From: an uncultured Planctomycetaceae bacterium
GTDB lineage: Bacteria > Planctomycetota > Planctomycetia > Planctomycetales > Planctomycetaceae
DNA length: 64,000 nucleotides
Direction of reading: 5' to 3'
NCBI GenBank assembly: GCA_943787265.1
Contig: CALSLT010000003.1
Coordinates: 248,001 to 312,000 of the forward strand
Shown here: one piece after another, positions 10,614-18,946 of the stretch
How the letters are laid out: each line of letters begins with the position of its first letter
Numbering within the stretch: position 1 is the first letter of the stretch
The notes under the pieces: model-generated
Database searches by the model: none
What the model was told of the DNA's origin: nothing
What the model saw: only the letters and a program-made list of their open reading frames with translations
Translations under genes and position numbers: made by a program

Positions 10614-12107
10614 TTACAGTCGCACTCGGCCAACGCCAGCCGGTTGAGAGGCCGGCTCGTCATCGAAGATTGGTTGGCGGTTTGGGAACACCTGATCCCC
10701 CTGCTGGTCAGGCAGGCGGTCTTTGATTTCCGGAACTCGCTGGAATGGTTGAGCGGCCTGAGGCGGTGCTTCTTCCAGAGGACGAAGCGGGAATGACGAA
10801 GGGGATTCCTGAACGCCACCGCTGACGGATACTCCGAGTTCGGCCAGCTTGGCCCGAGCTCTTGGTGCGTAGGATGTGGTCGGGAACTTTTCGATGATCT
10901 CTTTGCAGGAGATATAGACAGCCCTCGGTTTCTGCTTCTTCTCATAGAATTCGGCGTTCGCCCATTCGGCTTTCGCTTTGGCTTCGTTGATGAACTTCAG
11001 CTCGGTCCGCACTCGATCGCCTTCGGGAAGATTCGGGAACAGTCGCAACGCCTGCTCTTTGAGCTGTTCTGAATCAAGTAGCAATTGGTCGTCGTAGGCG
11101 GCTCCCTGGTACGACATCAGCTTGACGTGTGATCCGAGAACGAAAGCGTTCTGCAAGTGAGGACTCTTGGGGAACTGTTCTCTCAGGATCGTGAAGAGGC
11201 GGTCGGCTTCGCGATAGTTTTCGCTTCGTAAGTGGTACGTTGCGGCGAGCATGAGCGAATCATCAGCCAGTGGTCCGGACGGATCATTCAGCCAGATTGT
11301 CTTCAGGGCTTTCAGAGCGTGTCCGCCTTTGTCGAAGACTGGCTTACTTCGATCGGTAAAGTTCGGAAGAGCGTTGAAACGGCTGTCGGTCTGCTGCGAC
11401 GAGAGCGGAGCATCACCGGCTCCTTCTTCGGCGTTGACCTGCCGGATTTCGTCGGTGGTGGCAAAGCTTTCGACACCAAGCCATTGCTTTGAGATTTCAA
11501 ACAAACGGCCGGTTGACTCGTCCATGTATCTCGTCGACGGATAATCCTTGACGAGCAACTGATAGTTGGAAGTCGCGTCGGCCAGGGAATTCTGCTGGAA
11601 CTGACACTCTGCCAGATAGAACACAGCCTCTTCGCGGATTGGATCGTATGTCGGACGATCTTTGTCACTATCACCGAAGATGGTGAACTTTGACCGGTCG
11701 CGTTTCTTGGCAATTCTTGAGAAGCCGCGAGCTGCGGCACCGTACTGGCCTTCGTCAAACTGCTTTTGTGCAACCTTCAGTGCGGCATGATCCTTCTGAT
11801 CTTTCGGAGAGATGTCGCGCGAGGCCGTTCTCTTCATTGCTTGACGCTGCAACGGACCAATGACGTCATCGACGTTCCGTGGCGAGTCGCCGTCCCGGTC
11901 TCGCAGAGCGGTCGCATCGATTCCCGAGCCTCGGCCTGTGAGACTTGATATCCAGTTTCCTGGCGACGGCGGCGTCCACATCGTTTGGCAGCCGGTCAGG
12001 AGCAAGGCAGGCAACGCGAGCGCAATCATACACTTGAAGCGACGAATGGTTCTGTCGATTCTCGATTGAGGCACGTGGCTGGATTGATGGAAGAAAATTG
12101 GGGTCAT
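10614..12107 (-). CDS. BamD/YfiO-like outer-membrane assembly lipoprotein with TPR-type repeats
   Basis: 497 residues with an N-terminal hydrophobic segment and lipobox (ALLLTGCQTMW), so a lipoprotein. The body is a helical repeat protein: QFDEGQYGAAARGFSRIAKK, AVFYLAECQFQQNSLADATS, NYQLLVKDYPSTRYMD, LAATYHLRSENYREADRLFT and a final EIIEKFPTTSYAPRARAKLA. These are the tetratricopeptide/BamD signatures of outer-membrane beta-barrel assembly lipoproteins. It is about twice the length of enterobacterial BamD, with extra linkers and a Pro/Gln-rich tail. Placement between recO and an LptE-like lipoprotein supports an outer-membrane biogenesis role. I give no symbol because several planctomycete YfiO-like paralogues exist. 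Confidence 0.75.
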   Translation of the reverse strand: MTPIFFHQSSHVPQSRIDRTIRRFKCMIALALPALLLTGCQTMWTPPSPGNWISSLTGRGSGIDATALRDRDGDSPRNVDDVIGPLQRQAMKRTASRDISPKDQKDHAALKVAQKQFDEGQYGAAARGFSRIAKKRDRSKFTIFGDSDKDRPTYDPIREEAVFYLAECQFQQNSLADATSNYQLLVKDYPSTRYMDESTGRLFEISKQWLGVESFATTDEIRQVNAEEGAGDAPLSSQQTDSRFNALPNFTDRSKPVFDKGGHALKALKTIWLNDPSGPLADDSLMLAATYHLRSENYREADRLFTILREQFPKSPHLQNAFVLGSHVKLMSYQGAAYDDQLLLDSEQLKEQALRLFPNLPEGDRVRTELKFINEAKAKAEWANAEFYEKKQKPRAVYISCKEIIEKFPTTSYAPRARAKLAELGVSVSGGVQESPSSFPLRPLEEAPPQAAQPFQRVPEIKDRLPDQQGDQVFPNRQPIFDDEPASQPAGVGRVRL

Positions 12108-12201
12108 CCGTGAACCCGCTTATTGAATTGAGTGGAGAGATGGGAAGAGGGGATGTCGCGATGACTCGGAGGATTGAGTCGATGTGAGGTGAAGGGGTGT
12201 C

Positions 12202-12948
12202 TCAAAACTGAAGGTATCTGAGACTGCTGGGGCGACGTCCGAGGATGCTTGAAATTGTAGCTGTCAGAGTAAATCGCATTTCGCGAAGTTGTATCGGTGA
12301 TGCGGTGATGCGAGAGGTCAGTGAATCGGGCCCGGCTGCAAGATTTTTGATCAGTGCGATAGTGCCAGCCTGAATTTCCTGGTCGTTGAAGTCGGTGCTT
12401 GGGCATCGCGGGCAGAGAAGACCGCCTTGCGACACTCGAAATGATTGTGTTTCGTTGAAGTTGATTGAATCGCTGCAGTGAACACACTCGTCAAACGACG
12501 GCAACTGCCCAATTTCGTGAAGCGCGACCAGTTCGAACTTAAGAAGCGAAAGGTGAACATCTTTGCCTTGTGCAAACTGCTGCAGGGCCCACACTGCCGA
12601 ATCGAATAGAGACTCGTGAGGGTCGTATTCTTCGGTCAATCCGGCGAGTAATTCAGCGACGTAACACCCCGCGTAGAAGCTGTTTAAGCTGTCTGAGGGC
12701 GGTCGAAATCGATCGGTCAGACTGGCTTCTGTGAGGATGTCCAAAGCTGAACTGGACTTGCGCAGAAACACTATTCGACACGTCGAAACAAGGTCAAGAG
12801 CAGAGTCGAACGGGCCTTTAAGCCGCTTTCCACCCTTGGCGATAGCAGACGTTTTTCCGAATTCGCGCGTGAAGAACGTGACAACTCGGCTGGTGTTGCT
12901 GAAGTCAGCCAGCCGGATCACGATCGCGTCTGCTTTTTCGGATTCCAC
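12202..12948 (-). CDS. recO: DNA repair protein RecO
   Basis: 248 residues. The N-terminal OB-fold is recognisable (ADAIVIRLADFSNTSRVVTF, FTREFGKTSAIAKGGKRLKG), followed by YAGCYVAELLAGLTEEYDPH and the helical domain (LLKFELVALHEIGQLPSFDE). A zinc-binding pair of Cys motifs is present: CVHC and, 20 residues later, CPRC. RecO loads RecA on SSB-coated DNA together with RecR in the RecF pathway. The length is typical. It is the first gene of the minus-strand cluster recO - BamD-like - LptE-like, with gaps of about 95 and 52 bp. Confidence 0.9.
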   Translation of the reverse strand: MESEKADAIVIRLADFSNTSRVVTFFTREFGKTSAIAKGGKRLKGPFDSALDLVSTCRIVFLRKSSSALDILTEASLTDRFRPPSDSLNSFYAGCYVAELLAGLTEEYDPHESLFDSAVWALQQFAQGKDVHLSLLKFELVALHEIGQLPSFDECVHCSDSINFNETQSFRVSQGGLLCPRCPSTDFNDQEIQAGTIALIKNLAAGPDSLTSRITASPIQLREMRFTLTATISSILGRRPSSLRYLQF

Positions 12949-13051
12949 GCGTCGACTCCGTTCGACCGTTGTGAGTGTGGCGATATTTCATCGCTGCCCG
13001 AACGCTTCGGACTGAGATTCCGACGGTTTGTTCGAAGCAGCAGGCGGCTTT

Positions 13052-14965
13052 TTACTTGAGACCCATCATGTCGACCATCGGGCCAGCCACGGCACCGTAC
13101 TCGCCGGCCTGCCAGACGTAGCGGACCAGGTCGAAGGTGACTCCCGTGCAAACGAGCATCAGGATTGTGGTCACAAGTACGCAGGCGAAAACGCCCATGC
13201 CCCAGTCCTGTTCGACGGGGCCTCGCATGACTCCGCCACCTGCTGCGGCTGGAGCCACGAAATCTGCGGCTCCATCTTCAGAGGCGAACGAGTCGTCGAA
13301 GTCGTCTTCGTCGGCCATGAATTCTTCGTCGTCGGCGAAGTCTTCAATTTCGTCGTCTTCTCCGAGCAGATCGTCGTCTTCGAATTCCTCGTCAAAGACT
13401 TCGCCGGCGTCCAGGTCGAACGTTTCTTCGCTGTCCGCACCCTTCTTCTTGATCATCGTGGCGGCGCGGTCGTCGGCATCGTCGTCTTCGTCGTCGAAGA
13501 GCAGAACGCTTGTGTCGGAGCTGCTGTCGCCTTCGAGGGCTCCGAGTTCGAAGTCGCTTTCGTCATCGTCGTCATCGACTCCGTCGAACGCGGACATCTG
13601 AACCATCGTGTCAGCAGTGCTCTCGTTACTCGATTTTCCAAGATCCATTGCTGGAGCTGTCGCGGCGAGATCACCTGCATCGAGCGAAATTCCGCTGTCG
13701 GTTGGGGCGTCGAGCGAAATTCCGCTGTCGGCACCCATGTCGAGCGACAAGCCGCTGTCTTCGTCGGCTGCAAGCGAGATGTCGCTATCGGTCCCGACGT
13801 CGAGTGCGATTCCGCTGTCGTCAGCGATGTCCAATGCAATTCCACTGTCGTCGGCGATGTCGAGCGAGATGCCAGAGTCTTCTGCGACTTCGAGCGAGAT
13901 GTCGCTGTCGCCGCCCACGTCGAGAGCGATTCCGCTGTCATCTGCACCGAGCACGATGTCATCGTCCGAATTGTCACCGCTGAGTTCGATGCCGGCATCA
14001 GTGTGGTCGACAAGAGCGACGTCGCTGTCGCTGCCGGGCTCGAGATTCGGTGATGGTGACAAGAGTCGTACGTCGCTGTCTGAGTTGGACGTTTGGAGCC
14101 GCACGTCACTATCTGAGTCTGTTTTGATAAGCCTGACGTCACTGTCGAGGCTGAGATCCTCGGCACTGATGCCTTCCGAATCCGAAGGCAGTTTGACGTC
14201 ACTGTCCGATCCGGTATTTATCATGGCGACGTCGCTGTCTGAATCCGGGCCAAGGCCAAGGTCAGGAGCATCGCCGAGAATCATTGGCTGCGTCTGGTCG
14301 AGCAGGCGGACATCGCTGTCTGAATCGGCTCCTGGAAGAACAACGGCACTGCCTTCTTCGTCGCCAAGGTCGACGTCCAGACGCACATCGCTGTCAGATC
14401 GACCGAGGTCGAGTACGTCGTCATCGTCGTCTTCGAGAACCAGGCCGTCCTGGCTGGAATCACTCAGTGAGACTGGGATTTCGACGCTGACACCTTCAGA
14501 GCTGTCGTCGTCGTTCAGTGCGATTTCGTCATCCGAGTCGCCAAGGGACAGAGGGATGTCGACGCTTGAATCGGACAAGACGTCGTCGCCCGAATCGCCG
14601 AGCGGTGCACTGATGAGTTTTGAATCAAGAACGAGGCGGACTCCGCTGTCGGATGCTCCTTCCCCGAGATCATCGTCATCGCTGAAGATGTTGCTGTCTT
14701 CTTCCTGCTTGCGGATGATCGTTGGCTGTTCCGAGATGGCATCGTCGTCAGCCAGGACGTTTCCGTCGTCCATCAGGGGGACTTCCGGGCTGGAGTCCAA
14801 CTGGACGGTGCGGCCGTATTCGTCGACATCTTCCTGGCGGAACTTCCAGTTTCCTCGGTCAGCAAAACCGCGGATGTCACCGTCGGCGCGCGCCTGCTTG
14901 AGCTTCTCTTCCGAGATTCCAAGGATGTCGGCGGCTTCCTGAAGACTGAGATACTTCTTTGCCAT
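13052..14965 (-). CDS. Helix-turn-helix protein with long acidic SDSDV/DSGI repeat region and C-terminal membrane segment
   Basis: The start is placed at the ATG 14963-14965 because MAKKYLSLQEAADILGISEE opens an excisionase/MerR-like DNA-binding domain (residues 1-50, ending WKFRQEDVDEYGR); the frame itself continues upstream to 15067. The protein is 637 residues. From about 60 to 430 it is highly acidic with two repeat families: SDSDVRL/SDSDVAL/SDSDVKL spaced 10-25 residues apart, then a tandem array of 12-residue units like DSGIALDIAD and DSGISLDAPT (about ten copies). A second acidic, Asp/Glu-rich stretch follows, then a membrane segment (GVFACVLVTTILMLVCTGVT) near the C-terminus. A membrane-tethered DNA-binding protein is the plain reading. 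Its targets and the role of the repeats, which might bind calcium or a partner, are unknown. Confidence 0.75.
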   Translation of the reverse strand: MAKKYLSLQEAADILGISEEKLKQARADGDIRGFADRGNWKFRQEDVDEYGRTVQLDSSPEVPLMDDGNVLADDDAISEQPTIIRKQEEDSNIFSDDDDLGEGASDSGVRLVLDSKLISAPLGDSGDDVLSDSSVDIPLSLGDSDDEIALNDDDSSEGVSVEIPVSLSDSSQDGLVLEDDDDDVLDLGRSDSDVRLDVDLGDEEGSAVVLPGADSDSDVRLLDQTQPMILGDAPDLGLGPDSDSDVAMINTGSDSDVKLPSDSEGISAEDLSLDSDVRLIKTDSDSDVRLQTSNSDSDVRLLSPSPNLEPGSDSDVALVDHTDAGIELSGDNSDDDIVLGADDSGIALDVGGDSDISLEVAEDSGISLDIADDSGIALDIADDSGIALDVGTDSDISLAADEDSGLSLDMGADSGISLDAPTDSGISLDAGDLAATAPAMDLGKSSNESTADTMVQMSAFDGVDDDDDESDFELGALEGDSSSDTSVLLFDDEDDDADDRAATMIKKKGADSEETFDLDAGEVFDEEFEDDDLLGEDDEIEDFADDEEFMADEDDFDDSFASEDGAADFVAPAAAGGGVMRGPVEQDWGMGVFACVLVTTILMLVCTGVTFDLVRYVWQAGEYGAVAGPMVDMMGLK

Positions 14966-15627
14966 GAGTCTCGACCAGTCAGTAATGCAAAAAGAAACGG
15001 CGGTCAGTCTGTCGTCGTTGGCAGACCTCAAGCCTCTTTGACAACATGCCAACAATGCGGCACGCATGTCTGGAATTCATTCTAAAGACCACCCTGGCGG
15101 ACACAACACTCGGCGCTGATATCCGGGTTCAGAAAGCGATGGTACGTTTGTTTTAGTGTAAGGCGGATTCGTACGCAGCGTTCTCTAAATGGTCTGTGCC
15201 TTACATTATCCGGTTGATCGGCTGTCGGCGCGGGACAATTGAGAATCCAGGCACCAATCAAGCGGGGTCTGGTGGCGGAGTTTCCGGGTTGTCAGGTTAT
15301 TGCTGTTCGGAGCGAAGTAACGCAGATGGCTGGTCTGAGGCCGATTATCGGCGCGACCGGTGCAACCTGTCGTGTACCACGAGCTTGTCGGAGACTTCAT
15401 CGATCGCAATTTGTGAGTGTCAGGCTTCGAGAGTTGATGACTGTGGCGGTTAAGCCGCCTGACCGGGGGACTGTGTCGCGAGAAGCGTCGTGACACGCGG
15501 AAACGTCAGCTCTCGTCCACGTCATATTGCCGGTTTGTCGATAACGACTGGTGCGATCTCGCCAGACAGCTAGATGGTCAGTGGCAGTGGTACGGCGAGT
15601 CTTCTTGAAGCAAGTGGGTAGAAGCCG
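14966..15627. other. Intergenic region with a dispersed repeat copy
   Basis: No convincing gene is seen between the divergent repeat-protein gene and the glycosyltransferase. The segment 15273-15325 is similar to 17331-17381, described separately. The region must contain promoters for both flanking genes, but I cannot point to clear -10/-35 boxes. Confidence 0.5.
15273..15325 (+). repeat. Intergenic repeat, copy 1
   Basis: This stretch opens TGGCGGAGTTTCCGGGTTGT, then GGTTATTGCTGTTCGGAGCG and AAGTAACGC. A related copy in the same orientation lies at 17331-17381 (TGGCGGAGTTTCCGCGTGTT, then CGGTTATTGCGGATGGCAGC). The first 14 bases are identical and the rest agree at most positions. Both copies sit in gene-free DNA flanking the glycosyltransferase/aldolase pair, which suggests a dispersed intergenic element or RNA structure. 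Confidence 0.55.
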
Positions 15628-16410
15628 ATGGGACGATTTTCAAGTTTCTGGGGCCGGGCTGATTCCGCTTCAGAGCCGGACGTCGAGATCCATCTCTATG
15701 CTCTGTGCTGGAACGAAGAGCACATGCTGCCGCATTTCTTTCGGCATTACGATGCGATCGTCGACCGATACTTCATCTTTGATAACCATTCGACCGACAA
15801 TTCGCTTGCGCTGCTGGATGCACATCCAAAGGTGACAGTCAATGACTTTGATGTAGACGGTCCGTCATTTGTTGAGTCGGCTCAGAAGTTCAACAACAAC
15901 TGTTGGAAGCAGAGCCGTGGTCTCGCTGACTGGGTTATCGTCTGCAACGTTGACGAACACCTCTTTCATGCAGACTTGCGACGTTACCTGACGGCTTGCA
16001 GTGAGCGAAAGATCTCGCTCGTTCAGCCTGTCGGTTACGAGATGGTGTCGCGAACTTTTCCAACGGGAAGCCAGCCGCTGTGGACTCAAGTTCGGACAGG
16101 AATGCGGTCAAGTGGAATGAACAAACCGCAGGTGTTCGCTCCTGATTCGATCGAGGAAATCAACTTTCACGTTGGAAGGCACAACGCTGATCCAGAAGGC
16201 TTTGTGCGGCGGCCATTCAGGCGGTCGGTCAAGCTTCTTCATTACAAGTATCTCGGTCTTGCCTATCTACGCGATCGACTGAGTGAACTTCGGCAGGGGC
16301 TTCGAGAGAAGGACATCGAGCAGCGATGGGGGCACAAGTACCTTTGGGATGAGCAGCAGAAAGATGAAGACTTTCTGCATGTGTGGCGAAACGCCAAACA
16401 GGTTGTCTGA
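15628..16410 (+). CDS. Glycosyltransferase family 2-like protein
   Basis: 260 residues. After a short N-terminus, IHLYALCWNEEHMLPHFFRH starts a GT-A nucleotide-binding fold. Next come DRYFIFDNHSTDNSLALLDA and the acidic metal-binding region VIVCNVDEHLFHADL. DEH replaces the more common DxD, as in the Glyco_tranf_2_4 subgroup. The C-terminal part (LLHYKYLGLAYLRDRLSELR) is typical of short glycosyltransferases of polysaccharide clusters. No membrane segment, so probably cytoplasmic. It is followed after 22 bp by an HpcH/HpaI-like aldolase gene on the same strand, so co-transcription is likely. Acceptor and donor sugars cannot be told. Confidence 0.75.
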   Translation: MGRFSSFWGRADSASEPDVEIHLYALCWNEEHMLPHFFRHYDAIVDRYFIFDNHSTDNSLALLDAHPKVTVNDFDVDGPSFVESAQKFNNNCWKQSRGLADWVIVCNVDEHLFHADLRRYLTACSERKISLVQPVGYEMVSRTFPTGSQPLWTQVRTGMRSSGMNKPQVFAPDSIEEINFHVGRHNADPEGFVRRPFRRSVKLLHYKYLGLAYLRDRLSELRQGLREKDIEQRWGHKYLWDEQQKDEDFLHVWRNAKQVV

Positions 16411-16432
16411 AAATAATTAGCTTGAGGCATCC

Positions 16433-17239
16433 GTGGAGCTTTCATTAATCAGCAATGATCCGGAAGTGGCGACAGCGGCTGAGGCTGCCGGTGTCGACCG
16501 CCTCTTCGTTGATCTGGAGCGACGTGGAAAACAAAAGCGTCAACAGGGACTTGGGTTGTTTCTTTCGACTCATCAGCCTTCGGACATCGCCGAGTTAAGC
16601 CGGACCCTGGTCAACTCAAAACTGATGGTTCGGATTGATGCGCCGCACGATGGGACGCGATCGCAGATCGACTTTGCGATCAGCGCCGGGGCGGATTACA
16701 TCATGCTGCCGTATTTTCACGCGGTCAGTCAGGCCAGTGATTTTGTCCGGTATGTTGGACGTCGAGCTAAAGCCGTTTTGCTCGTGGAAACTCGCGAGGC
16801 GGCTCAAGCATTGCCGGCTCTGGCAGCGTTGCCAGGCGTTGCCGAGTTTCACCTGGGGCTCAACGATCTGAGTATCTCGTACGGTCGACGGTTTCTCTTT
16901 GAGCTGATCAGCGACGGAACGGTGGCCAATCTCTGTCAGGTCCTGCGTGACGCCAATGTCAGTTTTGGGTTTGGAGGAATCGGCAGCCTCTCACGAACAG
17001 ATTTGCCGGTCAGTCCTGACCTGATTCTGGCTTACCAGATTGCGTTAGGAGCGTCTCGAGGATGGCTCGGCCGATCGTTCCGCGATGCTTCTGTTGGCAG
17101 ATTGCCAAGCGAAGTATCGAAGCTGCGTGAGCGAATTGCTTTCTGGCGAAACGCCAGTTTTTCGCAACGACAGTGCATGGAGACACTCTTGATGTCGCAG
17201 ATCGACGCCGCTGCCTGCCAAAGTTGCCGGTCCGCGTGA
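16433..17239 (+). CDS. HpcH/HpaI aldolase / citrate-lyase-beta family protein
   Basis: 268 residues, starting at GTG 16433 with GAGG seven bases upstream. The fold signature is clear: AAEAAGVDRLFVDLERRGKQ near the N-terminus, KLMVRIDAPHDGTRSQIDFA with AGADYIMLPYFHA, the catalytic-region strand AVLLVETREAAQALPALAAL, and FHLGLNDLSISYGRR near the metal site. Members cleave or form carbon-carbon bonds with pyruvate or oxaloacetate using a divalent metal. The C-terminal 60 residues are a family-atypical extension with CQSC. The tight spacing after the glycosyltransferase suggests a shared role in making an unusual sugar or acid for a surface polysaccharide, which is inference. Confidence 0.7.
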   Translation: MELSLISNDPEVATAAEAAGVDRLFVDLERRGKQKRQQGLGLFLSTHQPSDIAELSRTLVNSKLMVRIDAPHDGTRSQIDFAISAGADYIMLPYFHAVSQASDFVRYVGRRAKAVLLVETREAAQALPALAALPGVAEFHLGLNDLSISYGRRFLFELISDGTVANLCQVLRDANVSFGFGGIGSLSRTDLPVSPDLILAYQIALGASRGWLGRSFRDASVGRLPSEVSKLRERIAFWRNASFSQRQCMETLLMSQIDAAACQSCRSA

Positions 17240-17330
17240 CTTCTTCGTAATGACAAAACAGAGTGTCGTTACAGCGTCGGCGATGCAAAGGGGGCACCGT
17301 TTTGCTTTTCGATATGCGAAGTCGGTCCGC

Positions 17331-17381
17331 TGGCGGAGTTTCCGCGTGTTCGGTTATTGCGGATGGCAGCGAGGTAATGCG
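17331..17381 (+). repeat. Intergenic repeat, copy 2
   Basis: Second copy of the element at 15273-15325, same orientation, 14 identical leading bases (TGGCGGAGTTTCCG) and interrupted similarity after that. It sits in the 207-bp gene-free stretch 17240-17446 between the aldolase gene and a converging small membrane protein. Confidence 0.55.
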
Positions 17382-17446
17382 ATTCGACTCAGAATGCCAG
17401 CGCAACCACTTTGCCTGGCGTCAGGTTTGAAAGGGCTGTTGCGTTC

Positions 17447-17689
17447 TTAGTCTTCCATCTCAGGCTTGTCTGTCATGACAATGCCAACGACAAATTTGAA
17501 GAAGAAAAACAGCAGCGGCAGAAATACGTAGAAGTAATTGACAGCGGTGTCGGCAAGAGCGATGGCCACTTCAATATATTTGGGCATTTCCGTGCCGAAT
17601 CCATCGAGCTGGTGCTTCATCTTGGCAACGAAAAAGTACCCAAGCACGAACACCAGCGCTGTCAGAACACCGGCGATGTAGACTCGCAT
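17447..17689 (-). CDS. Small two-helix membrane protein
   Basis: 80 residues from the ATG at 17687-17689, which has AAGGGAC a few bases upstream; a longer frame to 17758 lacks such a site. Two hydrophobic segments are visible (VYIAGVLTALVFVLGYFFVA and YFYVFLPLLFFFFKFVVGIV) with a short polar loop and an acidic tail. I do not recognise a family. It follows another small membrane protein by 65 bp on the same strand, so the two probably form an operon and may act together. Confidence 0.6.
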   Translation of the reverse strand: MRVYIAGVLTALVFVLGYFFVAKMKHQLDGFGTEMPKYIEVAIALADTAVNYFYVFLPLLFFFFKFVVGIVMTDKPEMED

Positions 17690-17754
17690 GGTTTTGTCCC
17701 TTGAGTATGAATTCGGCGTAGGATGCACTGCCGCGTCGCGTACAAAACGCAGTG

Positions 17755-18024
17755 TCACTTCTCTTGCTGGTCATTTTTGCCAGCCATGTGATTGATCAAT
17801 TCAAGCCATGCACAGAAGGTCAAGGGCATCGCGATATAGTAATAGCTGTAATACCCATTGCTCATTCCCATGAGGGCTTCGTAGACGATGGGGACGCGCG
17901 AGCCAGTCAGGTATGACTTCATGACTGCCCCAAAAGTCAGCCATGACAACCCGTAAACTAACAAAACAGCCACGATCAAAGTCAGAAGGCTGGCGACCGA
18001 TATGCGTAAGATCTGATCCTTCAT
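17755..18024 (-). CDS. Small membrane protein of unknown function
   Basis: 89 residues with two membrane segments (SVASLLTLIVAVLLVYGLSW and a second around YYYIAMPLTFCAWLELI), a Tyr-rich turn (NGYYSYYYI) and a Lys/Gln-rich tail. No recognisable domain. It lies upstream of the 80-residue membrane protein and about 55 bp downstream of the SDR gene end, all on the minus strand. Confidence 0.6.
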   Translation of the reverse strand: MKDQILRISVASLLTLIVAVLLVYGLSWLTFGAVMKSYLTGSRVPIVYEALMGMSNGYYSYYYIAMPLTFCAWLELINHMAGKNDQQEK

Positions 18025-18079
18025 GTTGGTTCCGGTTTTGTTAACGGTTGGTTGAGCCCCGCGATGTTTGAAAGCTACG

Positions 18080-18901
18080 TCACGAAGGCCAGCACTGAGA
18101 GCCGCCGTCGACTCGCAAGACCTGGCCGGTCACGAATTGTCCCATCGGGCCGGCGAAGAACTCGACGACGCGCGCGACTTCGTCGACGAGAGCGATTCGT
18201 TCCAGCGTTCCTGATTCGGCCATTCGGTCCTGGTCAACTTCTCTCGTGCCGAGAAAGCGGCCCGTTCGCGTATCCCCAGGAGCGAGGCTGTTTACCGTTA
18301 CGTCGTAAGGTCGAAGTTGAAGTGCCAGGCACCGCGTGTACTCCACGACGGCAGCCTTTGCTGTTGAGTAGATCGCCGAGTTCGCATTTCCCTGAAAGGC
18401 GGCGATCGAGCTGATGTTGATGATCCGGCCGGTCTTCCGCTCCATCATGCTGCGCGAGACGTGCTGGTTGATGAAAACCGTGGTCAGCAGGTTTCGATCC
18501 ATGACTGATTTGACGTCTTCTTCTTTGATCATGACGGCGTCGTTCGGGTTTGGCTTGCCGCCCTTAGCGGCGATGTCGCCTCCGGCGTTGTGGACAAGGA
18601 TGTCGATCGGGCCCAAGGCGTCGGTGACTTCCTGAACGATTCGACCTACCTGTTCATTGTCCGTCAGGTCGCCGAGTGCGCGGACCGTTTTGACTCCGTA
18701 TTTTTCGCCGATCTCTCGCGCGGAGTCGGTGAGCGTTGTGCCTTCGCCGTACTCGGCCGGGCCGTTTTCGCGCATTCCATGAATGCCAACGTTGCAGCCG
18801 AGGTTCGCCAGAGTTTCTGCAAACGCTCGTCCCAGCCCTCGCCCTGATCCGGTGACAATTGCCGTTTTTCCTGCCAGAAGTTTTCCTGATGCGTCGCTCA
18901 T
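18080..18901 (-). CDS. Short-chain dehydrogenase/reductase (SDR) family oxidoreductase
   Basis: 273 residues, a classical SDR. The cofactor motif TGSGRGLGRAF (TGxxxGxG) is near residue 18, DILVHNAGGD replaces the NNAG motif near 105, and the catalytic serine and YxxxK are in INISSIAAFQ and YSTAKAAV. The C-terminal motif GQVLRVDGGSQCWPS is typical. The fold reduces carbonyls or oxidises alcohols with NAD(P)H; the FabG-like layout is generic and the substrate cannot be deduced. The Asn/Lys-rich insert GGKPNPNDAVMIKEEDVKSV between strands is unusual in length. Confidence 0.85.
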   Translation of the reverse strand: MSDASGKLLAGKTAIVTGSGRGLGRAFAETLANLGCNVGIHGMRENGPAEYGEGTTLTDSAREIGEKYGVKTVRALGDLTDNEQVGRIVQEVTDALGPIDILVHNAGGDIAAKGGKPNPNDAVMIKEEDVKSVMDRNLLTTVFINQHVSRSMMERKTGRIINISSIAAFQGNANSAIYSTAKAAVVEYTRCLALQLRPYDVTVNSLAPGDTRTGRFLGTREVDQDRMAESGTLERIALVDEVARVVEFFAGPMGQFVTGQVLRVDGGSQCWPS

Positions 18902-18946
18902 GGGTATTCGATATTCCGTGTTTGATGTGCGGTCTATTTGTCAGGT

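Noticed and set aside
13028..14942. Long open frames on the plus strand (up to 444 codons) opposite the acidic repeat protein
   Set aside because: They are antisense shadows of the SDSDV repeat codons: low-complexity Ser/Arg, no ribosome-binding site, no known domain.
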